From: Flagellimonas sp. MMG031
GTDB taxonomy: Bacteria; Bacteroidota; Bacteroidia; Flavobacteriales; Flavobacteriaceae
Length of the DNA: 64,000 nt
Direction: 5' to 3'
NCBI RefSeq assembly: GCF_040112705.1
Contig: NZ_CP157804.1
Location: 3,466,001 to 3,530,000 of the forward strand
Shown piece after piece: positions 8,672 to 16,672 of the stretch. The position numbers and the translations under genes are program-made. Positions within the stretch are counted from its first letter, which is position 1. Every line of letters begins with the position of its first letter. The notes under the pieces are model-generated. The model was not told the origin of the DNA, did no database searches, and worked only from the letters and a program-made list of their open reading frames with translations.

Positions 8672-10858
8672 CTATTTGGAGAACAGCATCTCGCGATATT
8701 TGGTAAAGGGCCAAAATTCATCGGCAACCAATTTCTCCAAGGTATCGGAGTGTTCCCGGATTTTATCAAAATAGGGTTTTACGTTGTTGCAATAGGCCTG
8801 GGCCTTTTTCTCCACGGCTGACATGCCATTGGCGCGCTTACGGGCATCAGCCATTTCATCCGTCAGCTTTTTGATTTCAACGATATGCTCCGCGATCTGC
8901 TCCAAAATGTTCAGCTGGACTTCTCCCATTTTCTTGTGGGCCGCGCCATATACTTCTTTCAACCCGTGAATGTTTTCCAAAAGGATATTTTGGTACTTTA
9001 CTGCTGCTGGAATAATATGGTTGTATACCATTTCGCCCAACACACGCCCTTCAATTTGAATATGAAAAATATAGGCTCCCAGCTCGACCTCTTTGTGGGC
9101 CTTGAGCTCCACTTCGTTCATTACGTCCATTTGCTTGAAAAGCTCCAGACTCTCCTTTGCCGTGATGACTTGTAGTGCCTCTGGGGTGTTTTTGTTGATG
9201 CTCAGCTTGCGTCTTCTTGCCTCTTCCTGCCATTCCATTCCATAGCCATCCCCTTCAAAACGAATACGCTTGGAGGTTTTGATATATTCCCGAAGCACAT
9301 TGAAAACCGCCTCGTCCTTTTTCAGGTTTTTCTTGTCGATAAGCGCATCGACCTCCTTTTTAAAGTCGGTCAACTGTTTGGCAACAATGGTATTGAGCAT
9401 GGTCATGGGCTTTGCACAATTCGTCTTGGCCCCTACCCCTCTCATTTCAAACTTATTTCCCGTAAACGCAAAAGGCGAGGTTCTGTTCCTATCCGTATTG
9501 TCGAGCAATATTTCGGGAATCTTTCCAACCACGTTCAATTTGAGCTCCGTTTTTTCTTGGGGTGATAATTTTCCTTTGGAAACCCCTTCGAGTTCATCCA
9601 GCACATCGCTCAACTGCTTTCCTATAAATATGGAAATGATGGGAGGGGGTGCCTCGTTGGCTCCCAATCGATGGTCGTTGCTGGCAGAGGCTATGGATGC
9701 CCTCAATAATTCCTCATAAGTGTCCACAGCTTTGATCGTATTCACAAAGAAGGTCAAAAACTGAAGATTTTTCATGGGTGTACTCCCCGGACTCAACAGG
9801 TTGACGCCTGTATCGGTAGCCAAAGACCAGTTGTTATGTTTTCCCGAACCATTGATTCCCGCAAAGGGCTTTTCGTGGAACAGCACCGAGAAGTTGTATT
9901 TATCGGCAATCTCCTCCATCACGTCCATCAACAATAAATTATGGTCTACGGAAAGATTGGCCTCTTCAAAAACTGGAGCAAGCTCAAACTGATTGGGCGC
10001 CACCTCGTTATGGCGTGTCTTCACTGGAATGCCCAATTTGGTACATTCTTTTTCCAGTTCGCTCATAAAGCCCAAGACCCTTGCTGGGATCACACCAAAA
10101 TAGTGATCGTCCAATTGTTGGCCTTTGGCCGAAAAACTGCCCACCAATGTCCGTCCCGTCACAGAGAGGTCCATTCGGGAATTGACCAATGCCTTATCTA
10201 TCAAAAAGTATTCTTGCTCCCAACCTAATGTGGCATAAACCTTCCGTACGTTTTTGTCAAAATACTGTGCCACTCCGGTCGCGGCTTGGTCCACCGCCTG
10301 TAGGGCCCGCAAAAGAGGCGCCTTGTTGTCCAAGGCTTCACCAGTATAGGCAACGAATATGGTTGGGATACAGAGTGTTGTCTTATAAATAAATGCCGGA
10401 GAGGTAGGGTCCCAAGCGGTATAGCCCCGGGCCTCGAAGGTATTACGGATTCCTCCGCTCGGAAAGCTGGATGCATCGGGTTCTTGCTGTACGAGTTGTG
10501 CCCCGCCAAACTTTTCCATGGCCTTGCCATTGGGCAGGATATCGAAAAAAGCATCGTGCTTTTCCGCAGTGGCACCGGTCAACGGTTGAAACCAATGTGT
10601 ATAATGGGTAGCTCCCATGGAAAGTGCCCAAGCTTTCATCCCCTCGGCCACTTGGTCGGCAATTTTTCGGTCTATTTTGGTTCCCTGAAAAATCGCAGAT
10701 TTTACCTTTTCAAATGCTTCGGCGGTAAGGAACTGGAGCATTTTTTCTTCATTGAAGACATTTTTCCCAAACAGCTCGGATCTTTTACCAGTTTCGTTTA
10801 TATCAGCATGTGTCCTATTTCGGCTTTCGGCCAAGGCATCAAATCTTGTTTTCGGCAT
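8672..10858 (-). CDS. glnN: Glutamine synthetase type III
   Basis: 728 aa, the length of GSIII, which is about 1.5 times GSI/GSII. It makes glutamine from glutamate, ammonia and ATP. GSIII-specific stretches are KTRHNEVAPNQFELAP, the catalytic-core EKPFAGINGSGKHNNWSL, and NEAPPPIISIFIG; the C-terminal extension is helical (KKAQAYCNNVKPYFDKIREH). It is divergent from the type II glutamine synthetase at 11070, separated by 211 bp, giving the cell two unrelated GS forms from one locus. Probably nitrogen regulated, although no operator is identified. Confidence 0.96.
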   Translation of the reverse strand: MPKTRFDALAESRNRTHADINETGKRSELFGKNVFNEEKMLQFLTAEAFEKVKSAIFQGTKIDRKIADQVAEGMKAWALSMGATHYTHWFQPLTGATAEKHDAFFDILPNGKAMEKFGGAQLVQQEPDASSFPSGGIRNTFEARGYTAWDPTSPAFIYKTTLCIPTIFVAYTGEALDNKAPLLRALQAVDQAATGVAQYFDKNVRKVYATLGWEQEYFLIDKALVNSRMDLSVTGRTLVGSFSAKGQQLDDHYFGVIPARVLGFMSELEKECTKLGIPVKTRHNEVAPNQFELAPVFEEANLSVDHNLLLMDVMEEIADKYNFSVLFHEKPFAGINGSGKHNNWSLATDTGVNLLSPGSTPMKNLQFLTFFVNTIKAVDTYEELLRASIASASNDHRLGANEAPPPIISIFIGKQLSDVLDELEGVSKGKLSPQEKTELKLNVVGKIPEILLDNTDRNRTSPFAFTGNKFEMRGVGAKTNCAKPMTMLNTIVAKQLTDFKKEVDALIDKKNLKKDEAVFNVLREYIKTSKRIRFEGDGYGMEWQEEARRRKLSINKNTPEALQVITAKESLELFKQMDVMNEVELKAHKEVELGAYIFHIQIEGRVLGEMVYNHIIPAAVKYQNILLENIHGLKEVYGAAHKKMGEVQLNILEQIAEHIVEIKKLTDEMADARKRANGMSAVEKKAQAYCNNVKPYFDKIREHSDTLEKLVADEFWPFTKYREMLFSK

Positions 10859-10878
10859 ATTCCATAATTTTTAAAATT

Positions 10879-10886
10879 CAAATCTA
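10879..10886 (-). promoter_or_regulatory. Possible -7 box of GSIII gene
   Basis: Read on the minus strand this is TAGATTTG, an exact TAnnTTTG match 20 bp before the GSIII start. No well-spaced -33 TTG is seen. Confidence 0.35.
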
Positions 10887-11003
10887 CAATTAAGAATTTA
10901 ATAATATATGCTTCAAAAATTACTTTTTTTTCATTCCACCCTCCTTTTGACAGGGGTAAAATAAATATTAAACGCAATTTTGTGATTTTAACCCTTTAAA
11001 ATA

Positions 11004-11032
11004 TTGATAATTAAATGAAAAAACTATTTTTG
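11004..11032 (+). promoter_or_regulatory. Promoter of GSII gene
   Basis: TTG at 11004-11006, an 18-bp spacer and TATTTTTG at 11025-11032 match the Bacteroidota housekeeping promoter (TTG then TAnnTTTG). The GSII start codon is 38 bp downstream. Confidence 0.65.
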
Positions 11033-11069
11033 TGCATCATAAAATTGAGAACAATTAACTACCAGCATT

Positions 11070-12080
11070 ATGAGCAAATCTAAATTAGAGTATCTATGGT
11101 TGGATGGGTATGAACCAACAGCCAATATTAGAAGTAAGACTAGAATTGAGGAAGATTTTAGCGGTAAATTGGAAGACTGCCCGATGTGGTCCTTCGACGG
11201 TTCTTCTACTAAACAAGCTGAAGGTGGTTCCTCTGACTGCCTATTGAAACCTGTTGCCATTTATCCCGACCCAGCTCGAAGAAATGGCTACTTGGTGATG
11301 ACCGAGGTATTGAACCCCGATGGAACTCCGCACGTGAGCAATTCCAGAGCCACTATTGATGATGACAATGATGATTTCTGGTTTGGATTTGAGCAGGAGT
11401 ACTTTATTATGGATACGGCCACCCAACTGCCGCTTGGCTTCCCTGTAGGTGGTTATCCTGGACCACAAGGTCTATATTATTGCTCTGTTGGTGGTAGAAA
11501 CACTTGGGGCAGAGACCTTGTTGAAGAGCATGCCGACCTATGTTTGGATGCAGGCCTTCAGTTTGAAGGAATCAATCAAGAGGTTGCTGCTGGACAGTGG
11601 GAATTCCAATTGTTCGCCAAAGGTGCCAAGAAAGCCGGTGATGAGATTTGGGTAGCACGATACTTGCTACAGCGATTGACCGAGAGCTATGGTTACTATA
11701 TTGAGTACCATCCAAAACCCATCAAAGGTGACTGGAACGGTTCCGGTATGCACGCCAACTTCTCGAACACCTTGTTGAGAACTTGTGGGTCGAAAGAAGT
11801 ATACGAAAAGGTATGTGAGGCTTTCCGTCCGGTAACCGCAGAGCACATTGCCGTTTATGGTGAGTACAACGATGAGCGATTGACCGGTAAGCACGAGACT
11901 GCCTCCATTAGCGATTTTAGCTATGGAGTTTCCGATAGAGGTGCTTCTATCCGAATTCCAATTTTGACCGTAGAGAAAGGATGGAAAGGATGGTTGGAAG
12001 ACCGAAGACCAGCTTCCAACGCTGACCCATACAAAGTAGCGGCCGTTATTGTGAAAACAGTAAAATCCGCCAACGTATAA
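11070..12080 (+). CDS. Glutamine synthetase, type II-like (beta-grasp + catalytic domain)
   Basis: 336 aa, the compact length of eukaryote-like GSII. The N-terminal beta-grasp region (about 1-90) contains WSFDGSSTKQAEGGSSDC; the catalytic region has GFEQEYFIMD, GINQEVAAGQWEFQ, the substrate-loop SGMHANFSN and TGKHETASISDFSYG with RGASIRIP. It makes glutamine from glutamate and ammonia. It is monocistronic, ended by a terminator shared with the antiporter gene. Its presence next to GSIII suggests the two are used under different nitrogen conditions (inference). Confidence 0.93.
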   Translation: MSKSKLEYLWLDGYEPTANIRSKTRIEEDFSGKLEDCPMWSFDGSSTKQAEGGSSDCLLKPVAIYPDPARRNGYLVMTEVLNPDGTPHVSNSRATIDDDNDDFWFGFEQEYFIMDTATQLPLGFPVGGYPGPQGLYYCSVGGRNTWGRDLVEEHADLCLDAGLQFEGINQEVAAGQWEFQLFAKGAKKAGDEIWVARYLLQRLTESYGYYIEYHPKPIKGDWNGSGMHANFSNTLLRTCGSKEVYEKVCEAFRPVTAEHIAVYGEYNDERLTGKHETASISDFSYGVSDRGASIRIPILTVEKGWKGWLEDRRPASNADPYKVAAVIVKTVKSANV

Positions 12081-12112
12081 ACGGATAATAGATTAGTTGT
12101 TGATTATAGGTG

Positions 12113-12145
12113 AAAACCGTCCCGAACTTTTTTGGGGCGGTTTTT
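12113..12145. terminator. Bidirectional terminator between GSII and antiporter genes
   Basis: AAAACCGTCCC (12113-12123) pairs with GGGGCGGTTTT (12134-12144), one G-T pair, with an A-run/T-run on either side. The antiporter stop codon (12144-12146) begins in the T-run. Confidence 0.85.
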
Positions 12146-13082
12146 ATGTTATGGTAAAGTATACAAATGCGGTATAAAAGGCCGCAAGGACCAGACCGTC
12201 CCTCCACCCCAATCGTAATCCTTTGGGGAAGAACACCAAGGGCAAAATAAGGAAGGATATGCCCAACATCCAAAATATGTCGTTGGACAACAATCCTTGG
12301 TCCACCACGGTTATAGGCGTGATGATAGAAGTGATTCCCAACACCGCCAACAGATTAAAGATATTGGAACCGATCAAGTTGCCAACAGAAATGGCCTTCT
12401 CCTTTTTGATAACCGCAATTACGGATGCCGCCAACTCTGGTATACTGGTCCCTACCGATACAACGGTTATCCCGATTACCCGGTCACTCACTCCAAAGGA
12501 CGAAGCCAGTCCAACAGCTCCATCGATAAGTAATTCGGAACCGCCCCAAAGGGCAGCACCGCCCAGTCCCAAGAACAAGACTGTTTTGTAGAGGGGCAGA
12601 GGTACATCGTCCTCGGGCGCATCATCCACCACGGCTGTTTTTTGAAAACGAAGCAGATACACTAAAAACACAAATAATGAGGACACCAGCACTATGCCCT
12701 CGGTTTGTCCCAATTGCCCATCAAAATAAATAAAACCAAAAAAGAGCAAGGAGGCCACCATCATCACCGGCCAGTCGGTGGTATAAAAACTTTTGCGCAC
12801 CTCAATATTGCGCAAGATTACCGTAACGGCCAACACCAGTCCCAAATTGGCAATGTTGGAACCCACCACATTGCCCAAGGCAATATCGGGAAAGCCATCC
12901 AATGCGGACTTTATACTTACAATAAGTTCTGGTGCCGAGGTTGCGAAAGAAACCACCGTCATCCCTATCACAATTTTAGGAATATTCAACTTAAGCGATA
13001 ATGCCACCGCTGACTTCAACAGCCAATTTCCTCCCGCAATCAAAAGGGCCAGACCCAAAAGTATAAACAACAGATTTCTCAA
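12144..13082 (-). CDS. Calcium/sodium antiporter (CaCA family, YrbG-like)
   Basis: 312-aa inner-membrane exchanger with about ten hydrophobic segments. The two inverted alpha-repeats of the CaCA family are present: VVSFATSAPELIVSIKSA near residue 40 and VVSVGTSIPELAASVIAVI near residue 210, each followed by a GNLIGSNIFN/GNVVGSNIAN motif. It probably expels Ca2+ using Na+. The start chosen is a TTG at 13082 (TTG AGA AAT, directly before the first transmembrane helix). The only ATG start further out, at 13169, lies inside the BlaI operator array and would add a spurious hydrophobic leader. Divergent from blaI. Confidence 0.87.
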   Translation of the reverse strand: MRNLLFILLGLALLIAGGNWLLKSAVALSLKLNIPKIVIGMTVVSFATSAPELIVSIKSALDGFPDIALGNVVGSNIANLGLVLAVTVILRNIEVRKSFYTTDWPVMMVASLLFFGFIYFDGQLGQTEGIVLVSSLFVFLVYLLRFQKTAVVDDAPEDDVPLPLYKTVLFLGLGGAALWGGSELLIDGAVGLASSFGVSDRVIGITVVSVGTSIPELAASVIAVIKKEKAISVGNLIGSNIFNLLAVLGITSIITPITVVDQGLLSNDIFWMLGISFLILPLVFFPKGLRLGWRDGLVLAAFYTAFVYFTIT

Positions 13083-13148
13083 AAGCCTAAATTTTAGAAC
13101 AAATATAAGCGTTGGGAAATTGATGCAGTACAGCAAGTTTATAAATAA

Positions 13149-13204
13149 AACTACAAAAATAGTTAACAAACTATAAAAATAGTTGTTTAACTATTTTATT
13201 AGTA
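13149..13204. promoter_or_regulatory. Three-site operator array for the BlaI-type repressor
   Basis: Three 16-bp sites of the form AACTA-N6-TAGTT occur at 13149-13164, 13169-13184 and 13189-13204 (the last ends TAGTA). Their centres are exactly 20 bp apart, so a repressor dimer could bind the same face of the helix three times, nearly two turns per step. The array lies 30 bp before the blaI ATG and between blaI and the antiporter gene. BlaI/MecI dimers are known to bind paired palindromic operators between divergent genes; assigning this array to the adjacent BlaI is inference. Confidence 0.6.
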
Positions 13205-13233
13205 TTATGTTTGGTGCAGTTAAAGATTAGATC

Positions 13234-13593
13234 ATGCAAAAATTGACCAATAAAGAAGAGGAAGTCATGAAAATCCTCTGGGAGCTCGAAAAGGCTTTTG
13301 TAAAGGAAATCCTGGAAAAAATCGAAGGGGAAAAGCCGCACTACAACACTTTATCCACCATAGTTCGGAATCTCCAGGAAAAAGGATATGTGGACCATGA
13401 AGCCTTTGGCAACACCCATCGCTATTTCCCCGTGATCAGCAAGGAACAGTACCGCAAAAAATTTGTGAATGCTGCCATTGCCGATTATTATAATGATTCC
13501 TTTAAAAGTTTGGTCTCACATTTTGCACAGGAAGAAAAAATATCCATTTCTGAACTCAAGGAAATTATCGAACTCATAGAAAGGAAGAAATAA
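13234..13593 (+). CDS. blaI: BlaI/MecI/CopY family transcriptional repressor
   Basis: 119 aa, normal length. The N-terminal winged helix starts with LTNKEEEVMKILWELEKAFVKEILEKI and has the recognition helix in HYNTLSTIVRNLQEKGYVDHE; the C-terminal helix (residues 75-119) is the dimerisation and cleavage region. These repressors are inactivated by their M56 sensor partner. Its stop codon overlaps the start of the M56 gene (TAATG), so the pair is translationally coupled. A phased palindrome array directly upstream suggests autoregulation. The signal sensed need not be a beta-lactam in Bacteroidota. Confidence 0.88.
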   Translation: MQKLTNKEEEVMKILWELEKAFVKEILEKIEGEKPHYNTLSTIVRNLQEKGYVDHEAFGNTHRYFPVISKEQYRKKFVNAAIADYYNDSFKSLVSHFAQEEKISISELKEIIELIERKK

Positions 13594-15365
13594 TGGAACC
13601 ACTATATATGTATATTTTACAGTCTGTCCTTATATCCGGAGGTTTTTTGGCGGTATACCATATCTTCTTAAAAAGGGACACCCTTTTTACCGAAAACAGA
13701 TTGTTTCTCTTATCTGGTCTGATTCTGGCCCTTGTGTTCCCGTTAATCAAGATAAAAAAGACCGTGGTCATTGCGAAACCTGCGCTGATTCAGGCAAGTG
13801 CGGCCAGTGGAGAGATGTCAACAACTCTTCAGGAAAATGGATTTTTTACGCTTCAAAATGGACTCGTTACCATCTACATAGCCGTGAGCGCTTTTTTATT
13901 GATACGGTTCATACTTAGATTGATTTCATTGAAAAATTTGGCCGAAAAAGCAGAGTGGAGAAAGGAAACCCCATTTTTGCACCTGGTCACGGAAAAGAAG
14001 ATTACCCCGTTTTCCTTTTTCAACTACATTTTTTATAATCCTCGACTTTTTGAACCCAACGAATTGCTTTCAGTCCTCGAACATGAAAAGGCGCATGCCC
14101 GGCAATGGCACACCTTGGACATCCTATTCTTGGAACTGCTGAAAATCGTGTTTTGGTTCAACCCGGTCTTATGGCTATACAAAAGTGCGGTAAAGGAAAA
14201 CCTCGAATACTTGGCGGACCATTTTGCCATAGCACGGGCTGCGGACAAAAAATCCTACCAATACCTGATGCTTAAACAGGCAGTTAATACACCAAAATAT
14301 GCCTTAACCAATTCATTTTATAATTCATTAATCAAAAAACGAATAGTCATGTTAAATCAAAATCAATCCAAAAAAATCAATGCCCTTAAAATTCTGGTGA
14401 TGCTACCCCTGTTGGGACTGTTCTTGGCAAGTTTCAGTATCAAGGAAACTTATATTTATAAGGAATCCGACAGTATAGAGGATGTAATGGTGGAAGAATC
14501 CCCCATTGATGACAAAACCGTGGAGCTTAGCATAAATAAAAACACCACGGATGCCGAATTGGACCAAATGAAGAAAGATTTGGCCGAAGATGATATCGAC
14601 TTCAGCTACACCACGGTTCGGAATGATGATAGGGAAATCATTGAAATTTCGCTACAACTGAGTGGCAAGAGTTCAGATGGTAAATCGTTCAGCGGTAATT
14701 ACAACAGCAATTCGGACGGTCCCATTGGTCCCATCACCGTGTTGTACGACGATACGAACAATGCGGTTTCCTTTTGGAATGCAGGCAAGGGCCAAAACGT
14801 CAAAATACATAAAATTAAAGGCAAAGGCTCTTGGACTACCGATGATGATACGGAAATCATCATAAAAGAAGGTGATGCAGAGAAAGAGGTCATCATTAAT
14901 GGAAAGCGATTGACGGAAGAAGAAATGGAGGAAATCGATTTAGATAACGTTGCTTCCATTTTTGTAACAAAGGACAAGGAAGATAAGGACGTCAACTATG
15001 TGACCATCAAAAAAGTGGGAGAAGAGAAACACAAGAATGTGGTGATGATCCGAACGGATGATGAAAAAAAGATCCATGTAAAAAGAGACAAAAATGTGGT
15101 GGTCATTAAAGATTCTGTGAGCGATGAAGAAAATGAGGTTATCATTGGCGATGAAGACTCCCGTTTCTTTTACATCAAAGATGATGGAAAAAGAAAACCT
15201 CTCTATTATATCGACGGTAAAAAGTCGGAATCAAAAGACTTTAAAAATATGTCCCCGGACGAGATTGAGAGCATTAGTGTGCTTAAAGGGGACACCGCGG
15301 TGGAGAAGTATGGAAAAAAGGCCAAAAATGGCGTTATCGAGGTAACTACCAAAAAAGGCAATTGA
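13593..15365 (+). CDS. M56 family metallopeptidase (BlaR1-like sensor) with TonB-plug-like tail
   Basis: 590 aa. Transmembrane segments lie near residues 5-25, 33-50, 90-112 and 262-282. The gluzincin site HEKAH, near residue 165, faces the cytoplasm in this family, with a downstream EYLAD glutamate. BlaR1 proteins cleave their BlaI partner on signal. Instead of a penicillin-binding sensor the C-terminal 300 residues are acidic, Lys/Asp-rich strands ending in a TonB-receptor plug-like segment: PLYYIDGKK, then DEIESISVLKGDTAVEKYG and NGVIEVTTKKG. So the periplasmic input is probably not a beta-lactam. Terminator at 15398-15427. Confidence 0.87.
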   Translation: MEPLYMYILQSVLISGGFLAVYHIFLKRDTLFTENRLFLLSGLILALVFPLIKIKKTVVIAKPALIQASAASGEMSTTLQENGFFTLQNGLVTIYIAVSAFLLIRFILRLISLKNLAEKAEWRKETPFLHLVTEKKITPFSFFNYIFYNPRLFEPNELLSVLEHEKAHARQWHTLDILFLELLKIVFWFNPVLWLYKSAVKENLEYLADHFAIARAADKKSYQYLMLKQAVNTPKYALTNSFYNSLIKKRIVMLNQNQSKKINALKILVMLPLLGLFLASFSIKETYIYKESDSIEDVMVEESPIDDKTVELSINKNTTDAELDQMKKDLAEDDIDFSYTTVRNDDREIIEISLQLSGKSSDGKSFSGNYNSNSDGPIGPITVLYDDTNNAVSFWNAGKGQNVKIHKIKGKGSWTTDDDTEIIIKEGDAEKEVIINGKRLTEEEMEEIDLDNVASIFVTKDKEDKDVNYVTIKKVGEEKHKNVVMIRTDDEKKIHVKRDKNVVVIKDSVSDEENEVIIGDEDSRFFYIKDDGKRKPLYYIDGKKSESKDFKNMSPDEIESISVLKGDTAVEKYGKKAKNGVIEVTTKKGN

Positions 15366-15397
15366 TCAAAAAACCAATGGTTTTTGAGTAGTCAGTG

Positions 15398-15427
15398 GAA
15401 CCGTCTTTCGAGGCGGTTCTTTTTTTG
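15398..15427 (+). terminator. Terminator of blaI-M56 operon
   Basis: GAACCGTC (15398-15405) pairs with GGCGGTTC (15412-15419) around TTTCGA, followed by eight T. Confidence 0.88.
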
Positions 15428-15576
15428 CCCCAAAACGAAAACCGAAAAAACAGCCCTTTTTTAAACGAAAGCTCCCTAGTTTTTTAATTTCACCCCAAAA
15501 AAGCCCCTACAATTCTAACATTTTTCATATCAAAATAATATTTATGATTACAAAATATAACTTTTTTCAAGGAAAC

Positions 15577-15693
15577 ATGTTTCACATGAAGGAGCAATGC
15601 GTTTTTAAAAATACAATCTCGTATGCAAATACATTGTTTTTAGGCCAAATGCTTGGAAGCATGACATTTATCATTATATATTCGGGGACATAA
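15577..15693 (+). CDS. Candidate small ORF (38 aa)
   Basis: An ATG preceded by AAGGA at about 5 nt opens a 38-aa frame, with polar residues first (MFHMKEQCVFKN) and a hydrophobic end (MTFIIIYSGT). No family is recognised and the AT-rich context makes chance likely. Listed because the ribosome-binding-like sequence is unusually clear for this genome. Confidence 0.2.
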   Translation: MFHMKEQCVFKNTISYANTLFLGQMLGSMTFIIIYSGT

Positions 15694-15736
15694 CAGAAAA
15701 ATAGTAGTTTTTTCAACCTTAAAAATCAATCAAAAA

Positions 15737-15802
15737 ATGATAGCAATTGTAAAAGTATTCATCACACTTCTTGTGCAACTCTTAACGGTTATCTTCATTT
15801 AA
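15737..15802 (+). CDS. Candidate hydrophobic micropeptide (21 aa)
   Basis: MIAIVKVFITLLVQLLTVIFI is a 21-codon frame that would form one transmembrane helix, so it resembles small membrane peptides or type I toxins in general character. A 7-bp inverted repeat spans its stop codon. No promoter or antisense RNA is identified, so this is only a candidate. Confidence 0.25.
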   Translation: MIAIVKVFITLLVQLLTVIFI

Positions 15803-15835
15803 CCGTTAGGGTTGCCACATTGCTATTGACCTCCA

Positions 15836-15864
15836 TTGCTTGTAATAGGCTTTGTGTATATTTG
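15836..15864 (+). promoter_or_regulatory. Promoter of the 49-aa protein gene
   Basis: TTG at 15836-15838, an 18-bp spacer and TATATTTG at 15857-15864 match the Bacteroidota promoter consensus. The start codon at 15884 follows 20 bp later. The longer reading frame that opens at 15836 would begin inside this promoter. Confidence 0.65.
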
Positions 15865-15883
15865 TACAGAGCAACACAACAAT

Positions 15884-16033
15884 ATGTTTTACAAGATTTT
15901 GGCAAAACTGAACAAGGCACTGTTGCCCTCTTATAGTAAAAGGGGGTTGGACTTGGTCAAAGCATCCAAATTACAGATGGCCATTATTGGTTGGAGATAC
16001 TATATCACCACCAGGGCACTCGATCAATACTGA
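15884..16033 (+). CDS. Small basic protein, conserved in Flavobacteriia
   Basis: 49 aa, starting MFYKILAKLNKALLPSYSKR and rich in Lys/Arg/Tyr with a GWRYYITTRAL tail. Closely similar short proteins occur widely in Flavobacteriia, from memory, often labelled SsrA-binding protein without justification; it lacks the SmpB domain. Function unknown; the basic surface could bind nucleic acid. The start is fixed by the well-formed promoter just upstream. It overlaps the 3' end of apt on the other strand by 10 bp. Confidence 0.65.
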   Translation: MFYKILAKLNKALLPSYSKRGLDLVKASKLQMAIIGWRYYITTRALDQY

Positions 16034-16536
16034 AGCAGGGCTGCTTTTTGATAATCCTTTATTTTTTCAAATCCGTTCAAAAAGGTAAGTTCAATTAAAA
16101 AATTGCATTGGACGACCTCTCCTCCCAGTTTTTCTACCAATCGGCAAACGGCCTGGGCCGTGCCTCCCGTAGCCAGAACATCGTCGTGTACCAGCACCTT
16201 ATCCCCTACCTCAATGGCATCGGAGTGGATTTCGAGGGTGCCTGTCCCATACTCCAATTCATAGGTCTCGGAGATGGTGGTATAGGGCAATTTGCCTGAT
16301 TTACGAACCGTAACAAAGCCCGCACCCAATTTTTCGGCCATCATGGGCGCAAATATGAATCCGCGGCTATCCACACCCACCACTTTATCAATTTTCATAT
16401 GGTTGGTAAAACCGACTAGGGCGTCGGCCGCTTTTTGCAGTGCTGTGGCATTTTTCAAAAGCGGAGTGATATCCTTAAAAACGACCCCGGGCTTGGGAAA
16501 ATCCTTGATATCACGAATGTAGGGTGCAAAATCCAT
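16024..16536 (-). CDS. apt: Adenine phosphoribosyltransferase
   Basis: 170 aa, standard length. It salvages adenine to AMP with PRPP in the cytosol. Family marks are the N-terminal IRDIKDFPKPGVVFKDITPLL and GVDSRGFIFAPMMA, and the PRPP-binding loop VLVHDDVLATGGTAQAV near residue 115. A single-gene unit, 62 bp from the divergent tRNA-Arg. Its stop overlaps the 49-aa protein gene tail to tail. Confidence 0.95.
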   Translation of the reverse strand: MDFAPYIRDIKDFPKPGVVFKDITPLLKNATALQKAADALVGFTNHMKIDKVVGVDSRGFIFAPMMAEKLGAGFVTVRKSGKLPYTTISETYELEYGTGTLEIHSDAIEVGDKVLVHDDVLATGGTAQAVCRLVEKLGGEVVQCNFLIELTFLNGFEKIKDYQKAALLQY

Positions 16537-16598
16537 TTTTTGTTCGCTAGGGTTTTGAGGTAAAGTTAAAAAGAAATATATTTGCAGCCCTTAAATAA

Positions 16599-16672
16599 GG
16601 CCGCGTGGCGCAACTGAATAGCGCATCTGATTACGGCTCAGAAGGTTGCAGGTTTGAATCCTGCCGCGGTCA
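16599..16672 (+). tRNA. tRNA-Arg (anticodon ACG)
   Basis: A full cloverleaf can be folded: acceptor GGCCGCG/CGCGGTC with one G-T pair, D stem GCGC/GCGC, anticodon stem TCTGA/TCAGA with loop TTACGGC (ACG at 16633-16635), and T stem GCAGG/CCTGC. CCA is not encoded. A hairpin terminator follows at 16684-16716. Its 3' end is copied three more times in the window, marking it as an integration site. Confidence 0.95.

Larger units (their letters stand above)
15428..15856. other. Gene-poor stretch between the M56 operon and the 49-aa protein
   Basis: This AT-rich stretch holds no ORF over 40 codons. It contains the two candidate small ORFs listed separately (15577-15693, 15737-15802), a 7-bp inverted repeat AACGGTT/AACCGTT (15784-15790 and 15801-15807) straddling the second small ORF's stop, and the -33 part of the promoter at 15836-15864. 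Nothing else is recognisable. Confidence 0.6.

Noticed and set aside
13082-13169. Antiporter start at the ATG 13169
   Set aside because: It would make the operator array part of the coding region and add a non-conserved hydrophobic leader; the TTG at 13082 gives the normal first helix.
14329-14351. A 23-nt match between the M56 coding region and the leader plus ATG of the serine hydrolase at 19198-19220
   Set aside because: One mismatch in 23 nt, but the M56 copy is coding sequence (LIKKRIVM) that is conserved in such proteins. I cannot show a recombination event, and AT-rich sequence raises the chance rate.
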